In this document: positions 1 through 8,405 of the stretch, piece by piece
How positions within the stretch are numbered: position 1 is the stretch's first letter
Layout: each line of letters opens with the position of its first letter
NCBI RefSeq assembly: GCF_004365175.1
Contig: NZ_SOCE01000001.1
Location: 5,277,403-5,341,402, forward strand
DNA length: 64,000 nt
Origin: Kribbella voronezhensis
GTDB lineage: Bacteria; Actinomycetota; Actinomycetes; Propionibacteriales; Kribbellaceae
Direction: 5' to 3'
Made by a program: the position numbers and the translations under genes
Notes under the pieces: model-generated
The model's database searches: none
Seen by the model: the letters and a program-made list of their open reading frames with translations, nothing else
What the model was told of the DNA's origin: nothing

Positions 1-2242
1 CGCGCCACTTGACCTTGGCGGTCACCGAGGAGGCGAGGCCCTTGGGCGGCCCTGCGGCCGTGACTCGGACGGTGCTCATCGTCGTGGTGCGCGGGTCGGC
101 GGCGGGTGAGGTCAGCGAGGTGCCGCCCCAGCCGAACTTGTACGTCGCGTTCGACGACAGGGTGCCGGCCGGCGTTTGGGCCTGGGCGACGATCGTGTGC
201 AGACCCGGGGTGTCCTTGCTGAAGGTGACCGGGAACTTGGCGACGTTCGGGTCGCTGGACGGGGGGATCTTGATCTGGCCCTCGGCGCCGCCGGTGAAGT
301 TGGTGGCGGGGCGTTTACCGTCGACGATGAGGCGCAGGTAGCCGGGGGCGTTGTAGCCGACGCCGGTTGCGGTGACGGTGCAGGTGACGTCGGCGGTGGG
401 CGGGTTGTCCTGCCAGGAGTCGTTGTTGTTGTACGGCGCAGGGCAGGACACGGTCGGCTGCGATGGGACCGCTGCGCCGGTGCGGAGACGCTGGTTGTAG
501 CCGACCCACGGGCCGTCGACGCGGCCGTCGTTGGCCTTGGCGCGGATGTAGAGCAGGGTGTTGTCGGGGAGTGGAGTATCCGCGGACGGGCGGCAGCCGG
601 CGAGGGTGCCGGAGGCGTAGACGTGGGTGGTGCAGGTGCCCCAGACCTTCAGGGTGTCGGCGGTGCCGGTGTAGAACTCGAAGATGTACTTGACGGTGTT
701 GCCGTCGGGGTCGGTGGCCTTCGTGCGGACCCAGGGGGTCAGGCTCGCGGAGTACAGCCACGAGGTCGTTTCACCGGGTGCTGCATAGGCGACGGCTTCG
801 CTGGGCTCCACTGTGGCGGGCTTGGCCGGGGGTCGGTTCCAGGTGATGCCGATGACGGGGTCCTTGGAGCCGGTGGTGGAGTAGAACTCCTTCCAGGAGT
901 TCGCGTCCGCCTCGTTGGCGGCGACGAGGGCGAGGCCGCCGACGGTGTACGAGGCGTTCGACCATGCGCGAGCCAGACTCGTCATCGGGATGATGATCCG
1001 GCCGCCGGGGCAGGCGCTCGAGAAGCCCTTCGCGGCGGACAGCGAGCCGTAGACGGTGCCGAGTGCGGGCTGGTTGGCCCAGCGGGTCGCGGTCGTGGCC
1101 AGCGTCATTGTCGAGCGGACGTTGACGGTCGAGGGGGTGCAGGAGGCTGAGGTGTGCTGCCAGATGTTCAGCCACGACGACACGATGTCTTTGCCCTTGA
1201 AGGGAGCGGTGTCGAAGTTGAGGAACGACCGGGCCACACCGGTCGGGGTCTTCCCGACGCGCAGTTCGGTGTTGGCCGACTGGTCACCGGAGACGTCGCT
1301 TTGGACGAAGGTGTCGAAGTTCGCGTACGTCGCGGTGGTCGCGTACGTCGGGTCGACGGTCACCGGGAACTGCCGGGCCGGGTCGAGGAACCACTTCGCG
1401 TCCGGGGCGATCACAAGGGTCGCCTTGCCGGGGTTGACCTGCTCGACGGTGACCTTCACGGTGGTCTTGGCCGAGGCCGAGTCCCACATGTCACCGACCG
1501 GGATGGTCGACCGTACGACGTTCTTGGCGTCGACGAAGTTGATCGAGCCGTCCGGCTGCGCCTTCGCCGTCAAACCCTTGGTGCGCAAGGGAATTCGCCA
1601 TACGGGTGCGGCGGCCGGGCGCTGCTTGACGACGAAGTCGTTCTCGAAACCGTTGCGGCGGGCATCCAGAACGAGGTCGACACCGGGCTGGACCTCGGCG
1701 TACGTCGCCTTGGTGCCATCCAGCGTCGGTTCGGGGAGTTTCCACGGTGAGATCCACTCCACGGACCTGCCGGGACCGGAGTCGGCGGAGGCGAAGACCT
1801 GACCGGTGGCGGCGTTGTGCTTGCCGAGACGCAGACCGTGCTGCTGCGCACGGGGCGCGACCGAACCGTCGATCCCCTTCTGCAGGGTCAGATCGACGCC
1901 CTTCCACGCGCCACCGGACTTGAATCGGATCGGCGCCGCGTGCGCTTCGGTGGTCATCGTGCCGTCGGGGTTCGACCAGGTGGTCGACGTCTCCGTGCGC
2001 ATCGACTCGACCTCGACGCGCGAACCCTGCGAGCGGGCAGTCACGGCCGCGGAGACGACGTCGGGACGCGAGTCCACCTTCTTCGGGGGAACGGCAGCCG
2101 GCTTCTGATCGGTGGCTGGGAGGGCTTCGGCTTGCTGGGCTTCCATTCCGACGGCCAGCAGGGCCAGCGAAACAACCGCGGCCACCACTCCTCGGGGAAC
2201 TTTTCGCCATCGGGCGTGGGGTGATCGAGCTAGGACATTCAC
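1..2242 (-). CDS. large secreted DNRLRE-type protein, C-terminus off the window
   Basis: The minus-strand frame is open from a GTG at 2242 to the left edge (747 codons, no stop), so only the N-terminal part is seen. Residues 1 to about 38 form a signal peptide: basic start, hydrophobic VVAAVVSLALLAVG stretch, then alanine-rich cleavage region. The next part (PGVDLVLDARRNGFENDF, VDPTYATTATYANFDTFVQ) matches what I know of the N-terminal half of actinobacterial DNRLRE-domain wall or secreted proteins, which often continue into RHS/YD repeats and a polymorphic toxin tip. Beyond it are Ig/fibronectin-like segments. Whether a toxin domain follows cannot be seen. A GAGGGG sequence lies about 7 nt upstream of the GTG. 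Confidence 0.75.
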   Translation of the reverse strand, partial: MNVLARSPHARWRKVPRGVVAAVVSLALLAVGMEAQQAEALPATDQKPAAVPPKKVDSRPDVVSAAVTARSQGSRVEVESMRTETSTTWSNPDGTMTTEAHAAPIRFKSGGAWKGVDLTLQKGIDGSVAPRAQQHGLRLGKHNAATGQVFASADSGPGRSVEWISPWKLPEPTLDGTKATYAEVQPGVDLVLDARRNGFENDFVVKQRPAAAPVWRIPLRTKGLTAKAQPDGSINFVDAKNVVRSTIPVGDMWDSASAKTTVKVTVEQVNPGKATLVIAPDAKWFLDPARQFPVTVDPTYATTATYANFDTFVQSDVSGDQSANTELRVGKTPTGVARSFLNFDTAPFKGKDIVSSWLNIWQHTSASCTPSTVNVRSTMTLATTATRWANQPALGTVYGSLSAAKGFSSACPGGRIIIPMTSLARAWSNASYTVGGLALVAANEADANSWKEFYSTTGSKDPVIGITWNRPPAKPATVEPSEAVAYAAPGETTSWLYSASLTPWVRTKATDPDGNTVKYIFEFYTGTADTLKVWGTCTTHVYASGTLAGCRPSADTPLPDNTLLYIRAKANDGRVDGPWVGYNQRLRTGAAVPSQPTVSCPAPYNNNDSWQDNPPTADVTCTVTATGVGYNAPGYLRLIVDGKRPATNFTGGAEGQIKIPPSSDPNVAKFPVTFSKDTPGLHTIVAQAQTPAGTLSSNATYKFGWGGTSLTSPAADPRTTTMSTVRVTAAGPPKGLASSVTAKVKWR

Positions 2243-2360
2243 GGGGCAACCCCTCAGGTCACGCCGACCGGGCGACATCGACGACAGGGCAGGGTCGTCG
2301 AGCGGGTCGGCGACCCAACCATCGCCCGCCCAGATCCCCCTGTTACCCACATTGCCACTT

Positions 2361-2440
2361 GTTGCAGGCCGTTCTGCAACAACGTGCAACCACCTTGACG
2401 AGACAGCCGCCGGACCCTATCGAAGGTTGCTTAGGGCAAC
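2361..2440. promoter_or_regulatory. two GTTGC-type dyads in a divergent promoter region
   Basis: GTTGCAG (2361-2367) and CTGCAAC (2374-2380) form a perfect 7-bp inverted repeat with a 6-nt spacer. A second dyad, GTTGC-N5-GCAAC, spans 2426-2440. They sit between the secreted protein gene (minus) and the DUF2975 operon (plus), in a 277-bp gap with no gene. They look like operator half-sites; the regulator is unknown. Confidence 0.4.
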
Positions 2441-2481
2441 AGATTCGGCTTGGTCGGCGCAGTCGTCTCTGAAGTGGCGAG

Positions 2482-2513
2482 CTATTGACAATCGATAGGT
2501 AATGCATGATTCT
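2482..2513 (+). promoter_or_regulatory. promoter and operator of the DUF2975/HTH operon
   Basis: TTGACA (2485-2490), a 17-bp spacer and GATTCT (2508-2513) form a sigma-70-type promoter. The -35 is embedded in an imperfect dyad CTATTGAC-A-ATCGATAG (2482-2498, 6 of 8 pairs). The downstream ATG at 2520 lies 6 nt after the -10, so the transcript is probably leaderless. The HTH protein encoded by this operon is the natural candidate to bind the dyad (inference). Confidence 0.55.
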
Positions 2514-2519
2514 CGATGT

Positions 2520-2999
2520 ATGTTTACCGAGAATCGCGTGGTTGCCATGCTCAGGGTGGTGTTGGTCGTGCTGTTCGGGATCCTGGTCCTGTTCCAGACG
2601 ATGTCGCTGCCGGGGCAGTTCGCGTACATGGCCAAGGAGTCGCCGGAGGACGCCTATCTGAGGTGGCCGGCGACGATCGTGTCGGTGTTCCTGGTGCTGT
2701 GTGTCGAGGTCGTCGTGGTGGCGACCTGGAAGCTGCTGACGCTGGTCAAGAACGACCGCATCTTCAGCGATTCCTCGATGGCGTGGGTGAACACGATCGT
2801 CGGTGCGATCGCCGCCGCCTGGCTCGTACTCGTGGGCGTCCTCCTGTACGTCGGATTCAAGGCGAACGACCCAGGTCTGCCGCTGCTGCTGTTCCTGCTG
2901 GTGACCGGCGTCACCGTGCTGGGTCTCCTGATGGTCGTGCTGCGCGCGTTGTTGCGCAGAGCAACTACCTTGCAGACCGAACTGCAAGGGGTGATCTGA
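2520..2999 (+). CDS. DUF2975 family membrane protein
   Basis: A 159-aa protein with four hydrophobic segments (about residues 10-28, 50-72, 92-113, 121-143), the usual build of DUF2975 proteins. These small membrane proteins are nearly always followed by a tiny Cro/Xre regulator, as here with a 1-nt overlap. I chose ATG 2520 because the preceding in-frame ATG (2502) lies between the -35 and -10 elements, while 2520 follows the -10 by 6 nt. ATG 2547 is a further alternative. Function of the family is unknown. Confidence 0.75.
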   Translation: MFTENRVVAMLRVVLVVLFGILVLFQTMSLPGQFAYMAKESPEDAYLRWPATIVSVFLVLCVEVVVVATWKLLTLVKNDRIFSDSSMAWVNTIVGAIAAAWLVLVGVLLYVGFKANDPGLPLLLFLLVTGVTVLGLLMVVLRALLRRATTLQTELQGVI

Positions 3000-3205
3000 T
3001 GCCGATCGTCGTCCGCATCGACGTCGAGCTGGCCAAGCGCAAGATGAGCGTGGGCGAGTTCGCCGAGCGCGTCGGCCTCACCCCGGCGAACGTCGCCGTA
3101 CTGAAGAACGGCCGAGCCAAGGCCGTCCGCTTCAGCACCCTCGAAGCGATGTGCCAGGTCCTCGACTGCCAACCCGGCGACCTCCTGGAATGGGTCGAAG
3201 AATGA
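2999..3205 (+). CDS. small helix-turn-helix regulator (Cro/Xre, YozG-like)
   Basis: A 68-aa protein that is essentially one HTH domain: helix 2 and the recognition helix lie around residues 17-50 (EFAERVGLTPANVAVLKNG), followed by FSTLEAMCQVLDCQPGDLL, the signature of YozG-like regulators. The ATG overlaps the stop of the DUF2975 gene (TGATG), so the two are translationally coupled. It probably autoregulates the operon through the dyad over the -35. Confidence 0.85.
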   Translation: MPIVVRIDVELAKRKMSVGEFAERVGLTPANVAVLKNGRAKAVRFSTLEAMCQVLDCQPGDLLEWVEE

Positions 3206-3268
3206 GTCGGCACAGAACTTTCTGAGTAGAGGTCAGAAGCTGGCCGCTACTGTTCCTAAGCTCGAGGC

Positions 3269-3796
3269 ATGACAACGAACGAGCAGCAGGTCCTGACCGG
3301 TGAGCGTGCCGACATCCTCGAGTTCCTCACCAAGCATCGCTACTTCCTGCGCCACACGGCGGAAGGCCTTTCCGACGAGCAGGCGAACACTCGCAGTACG
3401 GTCAGCGCCTTGACGGTCGGCGGGTTGATCAAACACGTCACGCTGGTCGAGCGGCGGTGGGCGGAGTTCGCGCAGACGGGCGGTGGCATGCCCGAGACGG
3501 CGGACTTCACTCCCGAGCTGGTCGAGTGGTGGGAGAACCAGTTCCGCCTGACCGACGGCGAGACGCTGGCCGGCGTACTGGCTGAGTACGAGAAGGTCGC
3601 GGCGGCCACCGACGAGCTCGTCCGCACCCTCGATCTCGACAAGAGCCACGAGCTTCCGGCCGCTCCTTGGCAGCCGCCGGGCGTCTTCTGGTCCGCCCGC
3701 CGCGTCTTCCTCCACATCGCCGCCGAGACCGCCCAGCACGCCGGCCACGCCGACATCATCCGCGAGGCGATCGACGGCCAGAAGTCCATGGGCTGA
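3269..3796 (+). CDS. DinB/DUF664 superfamily protein
   Basis: A 175-aa four-helix protein. The helix with GGLIKHVTLVERRW (about 51-64) and the late FLHIAAETAQHAGHADIIRE (about 149-168) supply the three histidines typical of the metal site in DinB-like proteins of the DUF664 group. In actinomycetes this superfamily includes mycothiol- and other thiol-dependent S-transferases, so a thiol-transferase role is possible but not shown. The start is supported by TAAGCT (3257-3262) exactly 6 nt before the ATG, with no ribosome binding site: a leaderless arrangement. Confidence 0.8.
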   Translation: MTTNEQQVLTGERADILEFLTKHRYFLRHTAEGLSDEQANTRSTVSALTVGGLIKHVTLVERRWAEFAQTGGGMPETADFTPELVEWWENQFRLTDGETLAGVLAEYEKVAAATDELVRTLDLDKSHELPAAPWQPPGVFWSARRVFLHIAAETAQHAGHADIIREAIDGQKSMG

Positions 3797-3925
3797 CTTC
3801 TCACCTTCGTACGGCGTACGTCCGGCGGCGGACCGGGCGTACGGAAGTGGGTGGAAAACCTGGGGACATGGTGGTGTTCGGCGGGTTAGCGTGCGGACGT
3901 CGGTACCTCGGCTTGGAGGAGTCTC

Positions 3926-4435
3926 GTGAGCGGTTCGGAGTACGTGATCAGGGCGCTGCGGGACGACGATCCGGAAGTCATCGCGGCGGCAATGGCCGCG
4001 ATCGGCTGGAACAAGCCGCTGTCGCAGTACGAAAAGTACGTCGCGCAGCAGCGAGACGGTGTGCGCAGCGTCCTCGTGGCCACGGTCGACGACGAGTACG
4101 CCGGCTATGTCACGGTGAACTGGAAGTCGCCGTACCAGCCGTTCAACGGGATCCCGGAGATCCAGGACTTCAACGTGCTGCCGAAGTTCCGCCGCCGCGG
4201 GATCGGCAGCGGTCTGATGGACGCGGCCGAGGCGTTGGTTGCCGAGCGCTCCGATGTCGTTGCCATCGGCGTCGGTCTGTACGCCGACTACGGCACGGCC
4301 CAACGCATGTACGTACGCCGTGGCTACATCCCCGACGGCCGCGGCATCCTCTACAAGCTCGAGCCGGTCCCGCCAGGCGAAATGGTCCGCAACGACGACG
4401 ACGCCATCCTCATGTTCTCCAAGCCGCTCCGCTGA
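3926..4435 (+). CDS. GNAT family N-acetyltransferase
   Basis: A 169-aa protein with a complete GNAT fold. The acetyl-CoA pyrophosphate loop RRRGIGSGLMDAAE lies at about residues 90-103 after the beta-4 segment IQDFNVLPKF, and the C-terminal AQRMYVRRGYIPDGRG is the usual motif B region. The GTG start follows GGAGGAG by 6 nt. The substrate cannot be predicted. The gene is followed by a strong hairpin shared with the convergent gene. Confidence 0.85.
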   Translation: MSGSEYVIRALRDDDPEVIAAAMAAIGWNKPLSQYEKYVAQQRDGVRSVLVATVDDEYAGYVTVNWKSPYQPFNGIPEIQDFNVLPKFRRRGIGSGLMDAAEALVAERSDVVAIGVGLYADYGTAQRMYVRRGYIPDGRGILYKLEPVPPGEMVRNDDDAILMFSKPLR

Positions 4436-4446
4436 CGGCAGGATGA

Positions 4447-4478
4447 CGACGGAGGAGCCTTGTGCTGCTCCTCCGTCG
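4447..4478. terminator. bidirectional terminator hairpin
   Basis: A perfect 12-bp stem (CGACGGAGGAGC and its complement) with an 8-nt loop separates the GNAT gene from the convergent secreted Asp-box protein gene. Confidence 0.7.
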
Positions 4479-4490
4479 CCGGGCGCCGGA

Positions 4491-6227
4491 TCAGGGTGTC
4501 GGATCCGTGTACGTTCCTCCGAAGATGTCGCTGTTGCCGAAGGTTGCCGGGCAGGTGCCGAGCACATTCGGCGGGCTCAGCGGGTTGGCCGTGTAGAGCG
4601 AGGCACGGTAGGCGTTGATCGACCCGCACGGTGCCGCGTCGCGGGTGTCGTTCCAGACGGCGACCGCGAAGTCGTTGGTCGCCGCGGCGTAGACGTAGTC
4701 GCCGAGGAACTCCGAAATCAGAGCGTTCGCGCTGCTACCGCGGGGATCTCCGACCGGGCTGCGTTCGAGCTCCGACCAGCCGGTCGGTACGCCGTTGACC
4801 ACGTTCGCGTGCAGGACAACGCCGACCAGCCCACGCGCGCTCGTGGTGTCGTCGCGGTACGGCGTGGTGAACGCGTTGTAGACGACGTACAGGTCCGACC
4901 CGTCCGGGGAGACCGCCGGTGCGCTGTAGAACGGCCGGTCGCCGCTCGCGATCGGCACTGCCGACGGGGTGGCCCAGGACTGTCCGCCGTCGCGGGTCCA
5001 GGTGAGCATCAGTTGCTCGTGGTTGAGCCCCTGACGGGCATCGGCCCAGGTCATGAACATCTCGTTGGTCGCGCCGGCGCCGGTGGGGCGGCCGTTCGCG
5101 ATGTCGACGTTCGGTCCACCGGCGAGGTCGACGCGGGCGCCGGCGATGCCGTCCATCACCGGACGTCCCTGGACCGGGTCGAAGACGCCGGGCTCGACGA
5201 CGGTTGCCACGAGCAACGGTCCGGTCCAGTGTGCGCCGCCGTCGGTGGAGCGGTACATCATCTGGTACGTGGTTCCGTGCCGGGTGCCGATGCCGAAGAC
5301 GTACACGTTGCCGGCGCTGTCAGTTCTCACGACACAACCGTCAGGCTGGCTGTTGAGGCCGTTGCTCGTCGCGGGGCCGACCTGCTTGGTGATCCAGCTA
5401 AGTCCGCCGTCGGCCGACCGTGCGACCGTCAACGGCACCGGGAACGCCTGTCCGCGGCTGTTGCTGCGGAAGGACGACCAGCACACGTAGACATGGCCGA
5501 AGAACCTGCTGCTCGCGGCGTTGTCGGCCCAGATCTGCTCCTTGTCGGAGAACGTGGTGGCCGACTGCTTGGAGATGATCACGGGCGCGCTCCAGGCGGA
5601 CGCGTCGTTCGCCGCGGCGGCGCGAACGTTGTCGGTGGTGGACACTGCGATCGCCTCGACACCCCGGAAGGTCTCCAGTCGCCGGTCGGCGCTGAAGTTG
5701 GAGGTCAGGTTCGCGTAGTACAGCCGCGATCCGTTGTTCCACGAGAAGGTGCCGCCCGCACCAAGTCGGGGGCCGAAGGCAACGGCCGGATCGCCGTCGG
5801 ACACCAGCCCGGCCTCGTAGTAATGGGGGAGTGTGCCGATCGGGCCGACATGCGGCGTACAGGCTGCCGGGCCGAGGCAGTCGCGGGCAGTCCAGCCGGT
5901 GTACGTCGGTTGTGTCCAGGCGCCGCGGTTGAAGGAGAAGTAGACCCCGGACACTCCGACGCCGTCGGTGAACGGGCAGGTCGTCGGGTCGCCTGCCGCG
6001 CAGGACTCCATGTCGATCTCGTCGTTGGCTCCGGCGGCCATCACCGACGGGTCGTGCGCGTCGATGGCGACGGCCGGCTCGTTCTGCTTGTTCTGCGAGA
6101 ACGGCGTCGACGGGCTGCCGACCGTCACTTCCTGGTCGGCCGGCGAGGCGAAGGCAGCGACGGCGGCTCCGGCGAAAGCAGCCGCGAGTACGGCGACGGA
6201 AGCGATGACGCGGCGTGGTGCGCCCAT
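4491..6227 (-). CDS. secreted Asp-box (sialidase/BNR-fold) protein
   Basis: A 578-aa protein with a clear signal peptide (residues 1 to about 27, cleavage near AFA-S). At least three Asp boxes (S/T-x-D-G-G-x-x-W) are visible: SADGGLSW, STDGGAHW and TRDGGQSW. These mark a beta-propeller of the sialidase/BNR class. I do not see the arginine triad or FRIP motif that would support true sialidase activity, so exo-alpha-sialidase is only one option; it may be another glycosidase or a binding propeller. It is probably released outside the cell. Confidence 0.7.
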   Translation of the reverse strand: MGAPRRVIASVAVLAAAFAGAAVAAFASPADQEVTVGSPSTPFSQNKQNEPAVAIDAHDPSVMAAGANDEIDMESCAAGDPTTCPFTDGVGVSGVYFSFNRGAWTQPTYTGWTARDCLGPAACTPHVGPIGTLPHYYEAGLVSDGDPAVAFGPRLGAGGTFSWNNGSRLYYANLTSNFSADRRLETFRGVEAIAVSTTDNVRAAAANDASAWSAPVIISKQSATTFSDKEQIWADNAASSRFFGHVYVCWSSFRSNSRGQAFPVPLTVARSADGGLSWITKQVGPATSNGLNSQPDGCVVRTDSAGNVYVFGIGTRHGTTYQMMYRSTDGGAHWTGPLLVATVVEPGVFDPVQGRPVMDGIAGARVDLAGGPNVDIANGRPTGAGATNEMFMTWADARQGLNHEQLMLTWTRDGGQSWATPSAVPIASGDRPFYSAPAVSPDGSDLYVVYNAFTTPYRDDTTSARGLVGVVLHANVVNGVPTGWSELERSPVGDPRGSSANALISEFLGDYVYAAATNDFAVAVWNDTRDAAPCGSINAYRASLYTANPLSPPNVLGTCPATFGNSDIFGGTYTDPTP

Positions 6228-6493
6228 GATGCCTCCCCGGGACAGCCATCGGCCCGGGACCGTTTCCCGGCCCGTCTGGCCTTTCGACAGTGCACCCGCA
6301 CCCCCACCCGCGCAACACCTCGAAGCCGCCGATCACCTCCCGCCACCACCCAACAACAGCCCGCTTACGAAGGTGGCCCGCGCAGGTCTGTCCGGTGGAG
6401 GAGCCGATGCGGCCAGAGTTGCTCACAGCACCTGTTCACCGTCGTGCGAACTCGGCGGGCCGGGACGGACCCGGGATTCGTTAAGGTTCGGGT

Positions 6494-6907
6494 ATGGACT
6501 TTGAGACCGTGGACACCCAGGTGCGTGCGCTGTCCGACTCGCTGCGGGGTGCGGATCAGGCGACGATCGCGGCCGAGGTCGAGCGGTTGAAGAATCTGGC
6601 GGCGCTGATCCCGGACGACCTCTGGCGGGCCCGCGCCCTGGCCAGGGCGGAGCGGCTGCCCGAGCTGATCACCGGGCCGGCGCCCGGTACGAGTGAGCAG
6701 TTCGAGCGGGCTGTCCAGTTGCAAGGTGAGGCCGCGAGCGCGCAGGGGTCGACGGAGGAGCGCATCGCCGTGGCGGAGTCCGCGATTCGCGCCATCACGG
6801 AGCTGGCCGATCAGGCCCCCGCCCGCGAGGCCGGCACGATCCTGCGGATGAACTCGTCACTGGCTCGGCTGATCGAGGAGCTCCGGCTAGAGGGCCAGAC
6901 GGGCTGA
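6494..6907 (+). CDS. unrecognised helical protein, partner of the downstream metalloprotease-like gene
   Basis: A 137-aa protein predicted to be all alpha-helical and alanine/glutamate/leucine-rich, without signal peptide or membrane segment. I do not recognise the family. TAAGGT (6482-6487) lies 6 nt before the ATG, giving a leaderless start. The stop is 1 nt before the next ATG, so the two genes form one operon and the proteins probably work together, perhaps as a partner, chaperone or inhibitor of the protease-like protein (inference only). Confidence 0.7.
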   Translation: MDFETVDTQVRALSDSLRGADQATIAAEVERLKNLAALIPDDLWRARALARAERLPELITGPAPGTSEQFERAVQLQGEAASAQGSTEERIAVAESAIRAITELADQAPAREAGTILRMNSSLARLIEELRLEGQTG

Positions 6908-6908
6908 C

Positions 6909-8318
6909 ATGCCCAGTCAGAAGGGCAGGGAGCTTCCGGCGTCGTCACCCGAGTACCAGTGGGTGGCGAGCGTGATCAGGTCCGTCGAGCAGCGGACCGG
7001 TTCGCCGACGCGGTGGAACAAGCAGGTCTTCGAGGAGCTCGACCCCGGCGTACTCGGCAGTGCCCATGCCGACGGCGCGATGACGGTCAGTCCGGGCAGG
7101 GTGCTGGATCCGGTCAGGCACGCCTACACGGGCGGCCGCCCGTTGACCAACGACGAGAACTACCGCCTTCGAGACGCCGCGGCCACCGTCACCCACGAGG
7201 CGGTCCACCTGTCGTCGCACTACGGCGATCCCACGGTGCCCGGCGCGCACCCGACTCATGACCCGGCGGGCCGCGCACTCGAGGAAGGACAGGCCGAGCA
7301 CTGGACCCACCGCAACCTCGACGGCGTCATCGCGGATGTCGGGCTCGACCGTGCCGCGCCCGGTGTGCTGACCCAGCCGAGCATGGACGCCTACCCGGCG
7401 TACACCTCGGCGTCGGCGGACCTGAACAGCGCTCTCGCCGCCCGCACGGGCCAGTCCACCGACGAGATCGCCACCCGGTTGATCGGTACCGAGCGGACAC
7501 AGCGCTGGAACGAGGCGGCCGACATGGTCATCGACCAGCGCCTCGGCGGCCTGATGCCGGAATCCCACCGCGACGCCGTCCGGGCTCAGGTGGTCGCGCC
7601 GGCACGTGCCGAGTTCGAGAAGCTGGCGACGGCACAGGCCGACAAGTCGCTGAACAGCGCACAGAAGACCATGCTCGCCAGGGACGCCGCCAGCCGCGCT
7701 ATCAGTGGCATGGACCAGGCAGTCGGCCACGCGGAACAGCACTATCAGAACTGGTACCAACAAGAAGCTGCGCGGCAGGCCCCGCAACAAACCGCTCAGC
7801 AATCAGCCACCCCACAAGGCCAGCAGACCACCCCGCAACAAGCTGGCTCGCAGCAAGCCCAGCAGACGGGGCCGCAACAAGCTGGCTCGCAGCAAGCGCA
7901 GCAGGCGGGGCAGCAAGCCGGGCCACAGCAGGCCCAGCAGAGTGGACCGCAGCAAGCGCAGCAGACTGCGCCCCAGCAAGGGCAACATTCAGCGCCACAG
8001 CAAGGGCAGCAGGCCGGACCCCAGCAAGGGCAGCAATCATCACCGCAGCAAGGGTCGCCCGGGGGTGAGCCTCGGCCAGAACCCGTTCAGCAAGGCCAGG
8101 CGCAAGCGACCAACCAGCAAACGACGCCCAGCACCGGACAGGCCGCTTCGCCGGAGGTCGCGAAGCTCCGAGCGATGATGAGCGGCCAAGCTCCCGCGTC
8201 CGGTGCAGTCCACGTCAATGGCAATTCAACCGACGGCGCCCGTGCCGACCGCAACGGACAATCCGCCGGCCAGCAAGCCACCCGAACCACCAAAACCCCG
8301 ACCCCCGAACGCGGCTGA
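6909..8318 (+). CDS. putative zinc metalloprotease-like protein with glutamine-rich repeat tail
   Basis: A 469-aa protein. Residues 90-130 hold HEAVH (96-100), a textbook HEXXH zinc motif, followed about 25 residues later by EEGQAEHW (125-132), which resembles the EG-x-AE third-ligand segment of peptidase MA-like gluzincins. The middle part (about 150-290) is helical. Residues about 296-385 are a low-complexity tail of QQ-rich units, and the last 80 residues are Pro/Thr/Gln-rich and probably disordered. There is no signal peptide or transmembrane segment. I cannot assign a named family; activity is inferred from the motif alone. Confidence 0.6.
   Translation: MPSQKGRELPASSPEYQWVASVIRSVEQRTGSPTRWNKQVFEELDPGVLGSAHADGAMTVSPGRVLDPVRHAYTGGRPLTNDENYRLRDAAATVTHEAVHLSSHYGDPTVPGAHPTHDPAGRALEEGQAEHWTHRNLDGVIADVGLDRAAPGVLTQPSMDAYPAYTSASADLNSALAARTGQSTDEIATRLIGTERTQRWNEAADMVIDQRLGGLMPESHRDAVRAQVVAPARAEFEKLATAQADKSLNSAQKTMLARDAASRAISGMDQAVGHAEQHYQNWYQQEAARQAPQQTAQQSATPQGQQTTPQQAGSQQAQQTGPQQAGSQQAQQAGQQAGPQQAQQSGPQQAQQTAPQQGQHSAPQQGQQAGPQQGQQSSPQQGSPGGEPRPEPVQQGQAQATNQQTTPSTGQAASPEVAKLRAMMSGQAPASGAVHVNGNSTDGARADRNGQSAGQQATRTTKTPTPERG
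7795..8060 (+). repeat. in-frame degenerate repeats encoding QQ-rich units
   Basis: The DNA is built from degenerate 9 to 24-nt units around CAGCAAGSSCAGCAG, encoding units such as GPQQAQQ, GSQQAQQ and PQQGQQ about 14 times. Length variation by slippage is likely. Confidence 0.8.
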
Positions 8319-8324
8319 GCCAGC

Positions 8325-8346
8325 ACCTCGCTCTGAGCCGCGAGGT
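8325..8346 (+). terminator. possible terminator hairpin
   Basis: ACCTCGC (8325-8331) and GCGAGGT (8340-8346) form a 7-bp stem with an 8-nt loop, 6 nt after the stop of the metalloprotease-like gene. It is short and lacks a T tract. Confidence 0.35.
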
Positions 8347-8405
8347 ACGAGCGGTGGCCGGGAAAATGGCGAGCGGAGGCGCGTGGGAGGTGCCAGGATG
8401 CTGGC

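Noticed and set aside
176..1150. 324-aa plus-strand open frame
   Set aside because: Antisense to the DNRLRE-type secreted protein, whose frame is continuous to the edge.
3814..3842. CGTAC-GGC-GTACG palindrome as operator
   Set aside because: Five-base arms only, and CGTAC is very common in this genome.
4239..6590. 783-aa plus-strand open frame
   Set aside because: Antisense to the secreted Asp-box protein and runs through the terminator at 4447; no recognisable domain.
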